Shown: positions 57,423 to 64,000 of the stretch, one piece after another
Position numbering within the stretch: the first letter of the stretch is position 1
How the letters are laid out: every line of letters begins with the position of its first letter
DNA from: Cupriavidus necator N-1
Lineage (GTDB): Bacteria > Pseudomonadota > Gammaproteobacteria > Burkholderiales > Burkholderiaceae
Length of the DNA stretch: 64,000 bases
Reading direction: 5' to 3'
Assembly: GCF_000219215.1 (NCBI RefSeq)
Contig: NC_015723.1
Location: 930,001 to 994,000, forward strand
Made by a program: the position numbers and the translations under genes
Notes under the pieces: generated by a model
The model's input: only the letters and a program-made list of their open reading frames with translations
Told to the model about the DNA's origin: nothing
The model's database searches: none

Positions 57423-57893
57423 ATGACGACAACGGTTTCTTCGGCAGCGCTTGCGTTCCAGCGGGCGATGCCGGTCACACGCTTGCTGGATTGCGGCATG
57501 GACTATGCCGACGCCGTCCGGCTGTTCGACGCCACAAGGCCGGGGAGAGGATTGGGATCGCATGGCCGAGTCGCTCGCCGATGCTCAGCTGGAGCGCGCC
57601 GAACACGCTGCCAGGGCCGGCCACCTGGTGACAGCCGCCCAGGCCCAGCCATCCAGGCCAATTTCGAACGCATGCGCTTTCAATCGCACCGCGACAGGAT
57701 CTCTTGCCCGTTCTCGTGCTGCATGGCGGCGCGGATCCGTTGGTGAAGCTGGAAGACCAGCAGCCTTTCCTGGACGCGGCGCTCACGGACGACGTGACGC
57801 TACGAATCTGGCCGGATGGCGAGCATACGATCTACAACCACGCGGCCGAGCGGACGGTGCTGGTGGCGGATTGGTTGCAGACCGGCTCTGCTG
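57423..57893 (+). pseudogene. Decayed alpha/beta hydrolase gene
   Basis: Three frames carry pieces of one protein. First LAFQRAMPVTRLLDCGMDYADAVRLFDATRPG (57423-57540), then after a frameshift DWDRMAESLADAQLERAEHAARAGHLVTA (to about 57640), then in a third frame LPVLVLHGGADPLVKLEDQQPFLDAALTDDVTLRIWPDGEHTIYNH (57703-57845). The last holds the acid and His of a catalytic triad. The middle with the nucleophile Ser is deleted, so it is dead. The N-terminal part recalls the DUF1100/2,6-dihydroxypseudooxynicotine hydrolase type that accompanies aromatic or C-C cleavage pathways. Confidence 0.8.
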
Positions 57894-57911
57894 AATGGAC
57901 GCCGCCCGCCG

Positions 57912-58817
57912 TCAGGCGCGCTGGATCTTCGCTTCCTCCACAGCCGCGCGCACGCACTCGGCCAGCAACTCTGACGCCCGGGTGCGCGTCGCGCGGGCCG
58001 TGCGCGCGATCACCAGCGGCTGGCGCACGGTGTCTTCCCGTATCGGCTTTTCCACGACGGCGGTGACCTGGGACGACGCCGGTGCCTGCGTGATCAGCAG
58101 CGCCGCGCCCAGTCCGTTCGCCACCATGCCGCGCGCCAGTTCCAGCGAAGTCGCGCGGTAGCGCACCTCGGGCTGCAGCCCGAATTGCCAGAACGGCGCC
58201 ATCAGGAATTCACGGCTGTGCGGCAGGTCGATCAGGATCAGCGGTTCCTGCGCCAGTTCGTGCAGCGACAGGCTGCCTTTGCGCCTGGCCAGCCGTGAGC
58301 CTGCGGGCAGCAGGCCGTAGGGCCGCAGCTCTGCCAGCAGTTCGCGCTCGATGTCATCGGGCATGCCCACATCGTAGGTCAGCGCAAGCTCGATCTGCCC
58401 GCCGTGCAGCCAGTCCTCCAGCTGGGCGAGGTCCCCTTCGACAAAGCGTACCGACAGTTTGGGATAGCGCTCGCGTGCCATGCGCAGCACCACCGGCAGG
58501 TAGACCGGCGCCAGGGTGCGGAAGACGCCGATCTGCACCTCGCCCGCCGAGGCATCGCCGCTCTTGTCCACTTCAAATGCCGTTGCTGCCCCAAGGATGT
58601 GGCGCGCTTCCGCCAGCTTGCGCACGCCGAAGCGGGTCAGGGTCATCCTTGCGCCGACATCGCGGGCGAACAGGGCTTCCTCGAACAGCGTCTCCAGTTC
58701 ACGGATGGCAACGGAGATGGAGGGCTGCGAGACGTTCAGCAGCCGCGCCGCCGCCGTGGTGCTGCCGGTTTCCGCCGTCGCGGCGAAGTAGCGCAACAGC
58801 CGCAAGGAGACACGCAT
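57912..58817 (-). CDS. LysR family transcriptional regulator
   Basis: 301 residues: MRVSLRLLRYFAATAETGSTTAAARLLNVSQPSISVAIRELETLFEEALFARDVGARMTLTRFG is the DNA-binding domain, followed by the substrate-binding-like domain with AGEVQIGVFRTLAPVYLPVVLR. Divergent from the CoA-transferase/acyl-CoA dehydrogenase operon at 58934 (116 nt), which it likely controls. The intergenic AT-rich segment ATTTCATATTTTACTTGATAG around 58843-58864 may be its site plus promoter. Its 3' end lies 20 nt from the decayed hydrolase. Confidence 0.93.
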   Translation of the reverse strand: MRVSLRLLRYFAATAETGSTTAAARLLNVSQPSISVAIRELETLFEEALFARDVGARMTLTRFGVRKLAEARHILGAATAFEVDKSGDASAGEVQIGVFRTLAPVYLPVVLRMARERYPKLSVRFVEGDLAQLEDWLHGGQIELALTYDVGMPDDIERELLAELRPYGLLPAGSRLARRKGSLSLHELAQEPLILIDLPHSREFLMAPFWQFGLQPEVRYRATSLELARGMVANGLGAALLITQAPASSQVTAVVEKPIREDTVRQPLVIARTARATRTRASELLAECVRAAVEEAKIQRA

Positions 58818-58933
58818 CAGAAAATCCTATAGGTGCTAGTCGAATTTCATATTTTACTTGATAGCCTGCGCTGCGCAGAATCGGTGTCACTGAAACGCAA
58901 GCCCGCGGGCTTGCAAGCCCTGGAGGCCAAGAC

Positions 58934-60130
58934 GTGACCCATTCCGACCTGCCGCTTGCCGGCATCCGCGTGATCGATTTCTCGCGCGTGCTGGCGGGCC
59001 CTTACTGCACGGCGCTGCTCGGCGACCTTGGCGCCGAGGTGATCAAGATTGAACCGCCGGGCGGCGACGACTACCGCGCGGTCGGTCCCTTCGTCGATGG
59101 CAAGAGCGGCCTGTTCTCTGCCATGAACCGCAACAAGCAGAGCATCGTGATCGACCTGAAGACGGCAGCGGGCCTGGCGCTGGCGCGCTCGCTCTGCGCC
59201 CGGGCCGACGTGGTGGTCGAGAACTTCCGTCCAGGTGTCGCGGACAAGCTGGGCATCGGCTATGAGGCGCTGCGTGCGCTGAATCCGTCGGTGGTCTACG
59301 CCAGCGTGTCGGGCTTCGGCCAGACCGGCCCGGAATCGCATCGCCCGGCCTACGACATCATCCTGCAGGCAATGTGCGGACTGATGGACGCCACCGGCGC
59401 CCCGGACGGCACCCCGACCATGCTGGGCGAGGCTGTCTCGGATGCGGTCAGCGGCCTGTTCGCCTCATGGGGCGTGCTGGCCGCGCTGCTGGCGCGCGAG
59501 AAGACCGGGCGGGGCACGCATATCGATGTCTCGATGTTCGACGCCACCCTAAGCCTGAGCGCCACTCTGGTTGCGCGCTATGCCGCGACCGGCTTGGCGC
59601 CGCGGCGCGTCGGCAACCGCCATCCCTCGTCCGCGCCGTTCGGCGTGTACCGCGCCGCGGACGGTTTCTATGTGGTGGCGGTGCTGAACAACAAGCTGTT
59701 CCAGGCACTGGCCAATACCATCGGCCGGCCGGAGATGGCGCAGGATCCGCGCTTTGCCGACGACGAGACGCGCTGCCGCTTCGAGGGGGATCTGCGCGTC
59801 GGTCTCGAAGCCTGGTCGGCCAGCCTTTCCGTGGCTGAGGTGAACCGCCTGCTGAGCGAGGCGGGCATTCCTGTCGCGCCCATCCGCAACGTCAAGGAAG
59901 CCCTGGAAAGCGACCATGCCGCCCACCGCGGCCTGCTTACCGAAGTGGCCGAGGCGGAAGGCGGCACCGTGCGGCTGCCCTCGCAGCCGGTGAAGTTCTC
60001 CGGCTACGGCGCCAACCGCGTGACGCCCGCGCCGGCGCTGGGGCAGCACACCGAAGCCATCCTGGCCGAGCTGGCCAACGCTGCTACGGCGCATCCGCAA
60101 GTGTTCAGCAAGGAGAAACAACATGCATAA
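58934..60130 (+). CDS. CaiB/BaiF family CoA-transferase
   Basis: 398 residues: LPLAGIRVIDFSRVLAGPYCTALLGDLGAEVIKIEPPGGDDYRAVGPFVDGKSGLFSAMNRNKQSIVIDLKT, VVVENFRPGVADKLGIGYEALRALNPSVVYASVSGFGQTGPESHRPAYDIILQAMCGLM, all family III CoA-transferase blocks, with an Asp near the GFRPG region as usual. It overlaps the following dehydrogenase gene by 8 nt. Probably loads CoA on a short branched or dicarboxylic acid (succinyl-CoA or similar as donor); the ligand is unknown. Regulated by the divergent LysR protein. Confidence 0.94.
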   Translation: MTHSDLPLAGIRVIDFSRVLAGPYCTALLGDLGAEVIKIEPPGGDDYRAVGPFVDGKSGLFSAMNRNKQSIVIDLKTAAGLALARSLCARADVVVENFRPGVADKLGIGYEALRALNPSVVYASVSGFGQTGPESHRPAYDIILQAMCGLMDATGAPDGTPTMLGEAVSDAVSGLFASWGVLAALLAREKTGRGTHIDVSMFDATLSLSATLVARYAATGLAPRRVGNRHPSSAPFGVYRAADGFYVVAVLNNKLFQALANTIGRPEMAQDPRFADDETRCRFEGDLRVGLEAWSASLSVAEVNRLLSEAGIPVAPIRNVKEALESDHAAHRGLLTEVAEAEGGTVRLPSQPVKFSGYGANRVTPAPALGQHTEAILAELANAATAHPQVFSKEKQHA

Positions 60131-61262
60131 ACGACTGGGCGTCGAACCGGGCGATCTCGAGATTGCCGACGCCATCGGCCGCTTCGCGCAAAGCGAACTG
60201 GCGCCGAAGGCGGCCGAGGTGGACCGGGCCGAAGCCTCCACCACGTGCTATGTGCCGCAACTTGCCGAACTCGGCCTGATGGGGATGAACCTGCCGGAAC
60301 GCTGGGGCGGGACCGAGACCTCGCCCGTGGCACTGATCCTGTCGTTGGTGGAGGTTGCCAAGGCCTGCGCCTCTACCTCGTCGATGATCGGCGCGCACTA
60401 CCTGGCTACCGATTCCATCCTGATCGGCGGCGACGACAGCCTGCGCGAGCGCTACCTGCCGGATGCGGCCGCCGGCATCAAGCTGGGCGCCTTTGCGCTG
60501 ACCGAGCCGCGCGCCGGCTCCAACCCGGCCGACATGGCCACGCGTGCCACCCCGGAGGGCGACGGCTACCGACTGCGCGGGGTCAAGCATTTCATCTCCA
60601 ACGCGGACGCGGCGGACTTTATCGTCGTCTACGCCAAGACCGATCCCGCCGCGGGCACGCGCGGTATCAGCGCCTTCGTGGTGGACCGGCACAGCGAGGG
60701 CGTGGAGATCGCTCCTGCCGAGAAACTGATGGGCATTCGCGGGGCGCCGGCCCATGAGGTGGCGCTGGACTGCTTCGTCCCTGCCGCCAACCGACTGGGG
60801 CCGGAAGGCACGGGCTTCCGTACCGCGATGAAGGTGCTGGACAACAGCCGCCTGGACGTGGCCGCCACCAGCCTGGGCATTGCCGAGGCAGCGCTGGCCT
60901 GCGCCGCGGACTGGGCCAGGCAGCGCCAGGTCGGCGGCGAGCCGCTGGCGCGCAAGCAAGGCCTGCAATGGATGTTCGCCGACATGCGCACGCGGCTGGA
61001 GGCGGCCTGGCTGCTGACCCTGCAGGCGGCGGTACGGCGCCAGGACGGCGAGCCCTTCACCGAGCAGGCATCGATGGCCAAGCTCTATGCCTCGGAGATG
61101 GTCGGCTTTGTTACCGACGCCGCGCTGCAGATCCACGGCGGCTACGGCTTCACGCGCGAAATGCCGCTGGAGCGGTTGGTGCGCGATGCGCGGATCCTGC
61201 GCATCTATGAAGGCTCGTCGGAAATCCAGCGGACGGTGATCGCACGCGCGGTGCTGGCGTAA
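60123..61262 (+). CDS. Acyl-CoA dehydrogenase
   Basis: 379 residues. Starts MHKRLGVEPGDLEIADAIGRFAQSELAPKAAEVDRAE; FAD/acyl-binding middle domain GAFALTEPRAGSNPADMATRATPEGDGYRLRGVKHFISNADAADFIVVYAKTDP; C-terminal LQIHGGYGFTREMPLERLVRDARILRIYEGSSEIQRTVIARAVLA, with the catalytic Glu in YEGSSEIQ. A full short-chain type ACAD; electrons go to ETF. Pairs with the CoA-transferase, so the product acyl-CoA of that enzyme is its likely substrate. Its start lies inside the CoA-transferase's last codons (translational coupling). Confidence 0.94.
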   Translation: MHKRLGVEPGDLEIADAIGRFAQSELAPKAAEVDRAEASTTCYVPQLAELGLMGMNLPERWGGTETSPVALILSLVEVAKACASTSSMIGAHYLATDSILIGGDDSLRERYLPDAAAGIKLGAFALTEPRAGSNPADMATRATPEGDGYRLRGVKHFISNADAADFIVVYAKTDPAAGTRGISAFVVDRHSEGVEIAPAEKLMGIRGAPAHEVALDCFVPAANRLGPEGTGFRTAMKVLDNSRLDVAATSLGIAEAALACAADWARQRQVGGEPLARKQGLQWMFADMRTRLEAAWLLTLQAAVRRQDGEPFTEQASMAKLYASEMVGFVTDAALQIHGGYGFTREMPLERLVRDARILRIYEGSSEIQRTVIARAVLA

Positions 61263-61289
61263 GCGCCGCTGCAGATCCGACGGCGGGGA

Positions 61290-61835
61290 TCAGGGCGTGG
61301 CAGGCGTGTCAGGGCTGTCAGGCGTGGCGGCGGGCGCGGCAGGTGTGTCAGGCGTGGCCGCGGGCGTGGCAGGCTTGGCTTTCCGCGGCCGGGCGCCCGC
61401 ACTGCGGCGGGCCTTCAGCTGCTGGGCCCGCTTGGCATCCGCCAGGCTGACGACGCCGGCCTCATTGCCGTCCAGGTCCAGCCGCTTGGCGCCTTCCACC
61501 ATGCACGACCAATAGCGTGCGCCGCTGCACCAGGTGCGGATCGCTTCACGCAGCTCCGCCTCGGTCAGGGCAAGCTTTCCCGCATGCTGGGCCAGATCCT
61601 CAAACGTGCCGACCTTCAGCGGCACCTTGGGTGCCGGGTTCTTCGGAAACGCCTTGGGGAAGTGCTTCTGCAGCCGGGCAATCGAATGCACCACCGGATC
61701 GACGGGCGGCTTCGCGGGTGCGGCAGCCGGCGCGGCAGCTGGCGCGGGGCGCCGGCGCTTGCCTTCCGTACGTGATTCGGCCTTCGCCTTGTTTGCCAGT
61801 TGATCCCTTAGTGCTGCGAGTTGTTCAAAGCCCAT
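61290..61835 (-). CDS. ProQ/FinO family RNA-binding protein with repetitive C-terminal tail
   Basis: 181 residues from the ATG at 61833-61835. The core reads HSIARLQKHFPKAFPKNPAPKVPLKVGTFEDLAQHAGKLALTEAELREAIRTWCSGARYWSCMVEGAKRLDLDGNEAGVVSLADAKRA, the ProQ/FINO fold with the R-Y-W region. N-terminal Ala/Pro/Lys linker, and a C-terminal tail of roughly ATPDTPAAP repeats. Such proteins bind structured small RNAs and mRNA 3' ends. The DNA of the tail consists of near-identical GGCGTGTCAGGC-type units, so its length may vary between strains. Confidence 0.92.
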   Translation of the reverse strand: MGFEQLAALRDQLANKAKAESRTEGKRRRPAPAAAPAAAPAKPPVDPVVHSIARLQKHFPKAFPKNPAPKVPLKVGTFEDLAQHAGKLALTEAELREAIRTWCSGARYWSCMVEGAKRLDLDGNEAGVVSLADAKRAQQLKARRSAGARPRKAKPATPAATPDTPAAPAATPDSPDTPATP

Positions 61836-62038
61836 GATATTTGCCGTTCTGTGAACCAGAATTGTAGCAAGGCTGGGCCAATGACAGGTTCGGCGGCATT
61901 TTGCATGCGGCGGGCATGGGTCGAATACGTCTCTCGCTCCCGAAAAGGCGGGGCCCGGACAGAAGGGCTGGCGGCGGGACGTCCTCACATGATTGCCCTG
62001 AGCAGGCGGACCATCCGTTCGAAAATCGAGGAGCAGCG

Positions 62039-63955
62039 GTGGATTCTTATGCCATGAACGGTGAAACGCCAGACGAGTCGCACCTGCAGCAATCCCGCGC
62101 AGCGCTCACCCTTGCTGCGTTAGGCGTCGTCTACGGCGATATTGGCACGAGCCCCCTTTATGCGGTCAAGGAAACCTTCAATCCAGCCCACGGGATTCCC
62201 CTCGTAACCGAGAACATACTCGGCGGCATCTCCGCGATCCTCTGGGCGCTGATGGTGGTCGTTTCGCTCAAGTACGTGATCCTCATCATGCGGGCAAACA
62301 ACAGGGGCGAAGGCGGCATCATGGCACTGCTCGCGCTCGCCCTGGCGTCCGTGAAAAAGGTCGGTCGCTCCCCGACGCCGATCCTGCTCGTGGGCCTGTT
62401 TGGCGCGGCGCTCTTCTATGGTGATGCCGTGCTGACGCCTGCCATGTCGGTGCTCTCGGCGCTCGAAGGCATCGAGGTGGGCACTACCGCGCTGCAGCCG
62501 TATATCTTGCCGGCATCCGTGGGTGTGTTGATCGCGCTGTTCCTGTTCCAGCGCCATGGCACCGCGGCCATCGGCGCGCTGTTCGGGCCTGTCACGATCG
62601 TGTGGTTTATCGCCCTGGCCGCCGCGGGCATCCACGGCATCGCCCGGTATCCAGCAATCCTGGGCGCGCTCAGCCCGCTGCACGCGCTCGGTTTCGTGAC
62701 GCAGCACGGGTTCGCCTCGTTCGCGGTGCTTGGGGCGGTGCTGCTCGCGTTCACCGGTGCCGAAGCGCTCTACGCCGATATGGGACACTTCGGCAGTGCC
62801 CCGATTCGCCTGGCCTGGTTCGGCCTGGTATTCCCGGCCCTTGCGCTCAACTACCTGGGGCAGGGCGCGCTGATCATTGTGAATGCAAAAGCAATCGAGA
62901 ACCCCTTCTACCTGCTCTTTCCGTCGTGGGCCCTTTATCCGATGGTTGCACTTGCAACAGCGGCAACAGTGATCGCGTCGCAGGCGACGATTTCGGGTGC
63001 CTACTCGCTGACGAAACAAGGAATCCAGCTGGGCTATCTGCCACGCATGAACGTGGTGCACACATCAGAGCGGGCGATCGGTCAGATCTACATACCGACG
63101 CTCAACGGGATATTGCTTGTTGCGGTTCTGATTGCCGTGCTCGGCTTCGGGTCTTCGTCCAATCTTGCTTCGGCATATGGTGTCGCGGTCACCGGCACGA
63201 TGCTGGTGACGACGCTTCTCACCTTCTTTGTGATCCGCTACGGTTGGCGCTACAACTTGCTGCTAAGCCTTTTCGCAACTGGCTTCTTTATCGCGGTGGA
63301 TATGGCTTTCGTTTCTTCCAGCCTGTTGAAAGTTGCCGAAGGGGGCTGGTTCCCGCTCGTTGTCGGGGCCGTGATGTTTGTCGTGATGCTGACATGGGTT
63401 CGCGGCCGGCAAGCCCTGTTGGAGCGGCTCCAAAGTACCGACGTACCCCTCAAGTCGTTCCTGGATTCGCTGTTTCTCGCACCACCACCGCGTGTACCCG
63501 GCACGGCGGTGTTCCTTACCCCGACACCGGATGTGGTGCCACATGCGTTGATGCATAACCTCAACCATAACAGGGTGCTACACGAGCGCGTCGTGTTTCT
63601 TACCGTGAAGATGAAGGACGTACCATCGGTGCCGGTGACCGAGTGCGCGGCCGTTGAACCGCTCGGACACGCCTGCTACCTGATAACGCTGCGCTTCGGC
63701 TTCATGAACCGGCCCGATGTTGCGCAGGCGCTCGGCGCGCTGCCTGCGGCGGCTGGCCTGGAGTTTGACATCATGGACACCTCGTTCTTCCTGAGTCGCG
63801 AGGCCATCGTCCCTGCAGCCGGCGTTTCCAGTGGCATGGCCTCATGGCGTGAGCGTCTGTTTGCCACGATGAGCAGGAACGCCGGTAATGCTGCAGATTA
63901 TTTCAACATACCGGCAAATCGCGTGATCGAGATTGGCACGCAGATCGAGATCTAG
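62039..63955 (+). CDS. kup: Low-affinity potassium transporter Kup
   Basis: 638 residues from GTG 62039, which has GAGGAG 5 nt upstream; an ATG five codons later (62054) would give 633. Signature GVVYGDIGTSPLYAVKETF opens the first helix, then GGISAILWALMVVVSLKYVILIMRANNRGEGGIMALLALAL, GLFGAALFYGDAVLTPAMSVLSALEGI and many more helices (12 expected), and a soluble C-terminal ~150 residues. K+/H+ symporter. The frame is open upstream to 61901 but with no likeness. Faces ProQ divergently with 203 nt between. Confidence 0.95.
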   Translation: MDSYAMNGETPDESHLQQSRAALTLAALGVVYGDIGTSPLYAVKETFNPAHGIPLVTENILGGISAILWALMVVVSLKYVILIMRANNRGEGGIMALLALALASVKKVGRSPTPILLVGLFGAALFYGDAVLTPAMSVLSALEGIEVGTTALQPYILPASVGVLIALFLFQRHGTAAIGALFGPVTIVWFIALAAAGIHGIARYPAILGALSPLHALGFVTQHGFASFAVLGAVLLAFTGAEALYADMGHFGSAPIRLAWFGLVFPALALNYLGQGALIIVNAKAIENPFYLLFPSWALYPMVALATAATVIASQATISGAYSLTKQGIQLGYLPRMNVVHTSERAIGQIYIPTLNGILLVAVLIAVLGFGSSSNLASAYGVAVTGTMLVTTLLTFFVIRYGWRYNLLLSLFATGFFIAVDMAFVSSSLLKVAEGGWFPLVVGAVMFVVMLTWVRGRQALLERLQSTDVPLKSFLDSLFLAPPPRVPGTAVFLTPTPDVVPHALMHNLNHNRVLHERVVFLTVKMKDVPSVPVTECAAVEPLGHACYLITLRFGFMNRPDVAQALGALPAAAGLEFDIMDTSFFLSREAIVPAAGVSSGMASWRERLFATMSRNAGNAADYFNIPANRVIEIGTQIEI

Positions 63956-64000
63956 ACCGCAGGCGGTACCTGTTCTGCAAAGGACTCCGTGGCCCAGGCG

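Noticed and set aside
61901..62038. 46-residue N-terminal extension of Kup
   Set aside because: No likeness to Kup; GTG 62039 with GAGGAG and the family start directly after it is better.
1..64000. tRNA, rRNA, CRISPR array, transposase, integrase or tRNA-Sec gene
   Set aside because: I looked for cloverleaf-like CCA-ended sequences, repeat-spacer series and transposase motifs and saw none. A covariance search would be needed to be sure for short RNAs.

Overview
The window is about 64 kb of high-GC DNA. Gene content points to a betaproteobacterium of the Burkholderiaceae, most likely Cupriavidus or a close relative: five Bug/TctC-type periplasmic binding proteins, several CaiB/BaiF CoA-transferase plus acyl-CoA dehydrogenase modules, many LysR/IclR/GntR/TetR regulators, FlhC, and an FDH matching the Burkholderia type. 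The mix of catabolic modules and orphan regulators looks like a secondary replicon or an accessory part of a chromosome, but that is an inference. No rRNA, tRNA, insertion sequence, phage or CRISPR array was recognised.

Layout. (1) 1-9.6 kb: two acyl-CoA catabolic operons on the minus strand, each with a Bug binding protein and each facing a divergent regulator (LysR at 4405, IclR at 9665). (2) 10.5-14.7 kb: lipid A-type acyltransferase, an orphan FlhC, small unknown proteins, a flavodoxin-like protein and a TetR regulator. (3) 14.7-22.6 kb: a Bug + M24 peptidase pair behind a perfect 16-bp palindrome, then a minus-strand operon of two DUF1254/DUF1214 proteins and two Bug proteins opposite a GntR/UTRA regulator. 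(4) 22.7-35.3 kb: small stress or unknown proteins, an ArsR/SRPBCC/GFA operon, a phospholipase D-VTT fusion, an entericidin-like lipoprotein, an AraC regulator opposite an acyl-CoA-dehydrogenase-fold enzyme coupled to a flavin reductase, an exporter, and two NAD(P) dehydrogenases. (5) 35.4-50.5 kb: a formate/selenium/redox block with a Rieske-FAD oxidoreductase, FdhD, a YdeP-type molybdoenzyme, a bestrophin, encapsulin with its DyP peroxidase cargo, an FDH with residues of the NADP-dependent type, and the operon selB-mrp-pyk. (6) 50.5-64 kb: PAS-LuxR regulator, a lone ABC binding protein, a cyclase opposite garD, a stretch of three decayed genes (56.3-57.9 kb), a LysR-controlled CoA-transferase/acyl-CoA dehydrogenase pair, a ProQ-family protein and the Kup potassium transporter.

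The most interesting part is the selB region. selB has no ribosome binding site of its own. It is preceded by a 28-codon leader ORF with an excellent ribosome binding site, overlapping selB as ATGA. A hairpin with a GGUCU-containing loop sits directly against the selB start codon and resembles a SECIS-like control element. Next to it lie a complete encapsulin-DyP nanocompartment operon and a formate dehydrogenase carrying Gln where NAD-specific enzymes carry Asp. Several strong inverted repeats beside regulator genes give concrete operator predictions.
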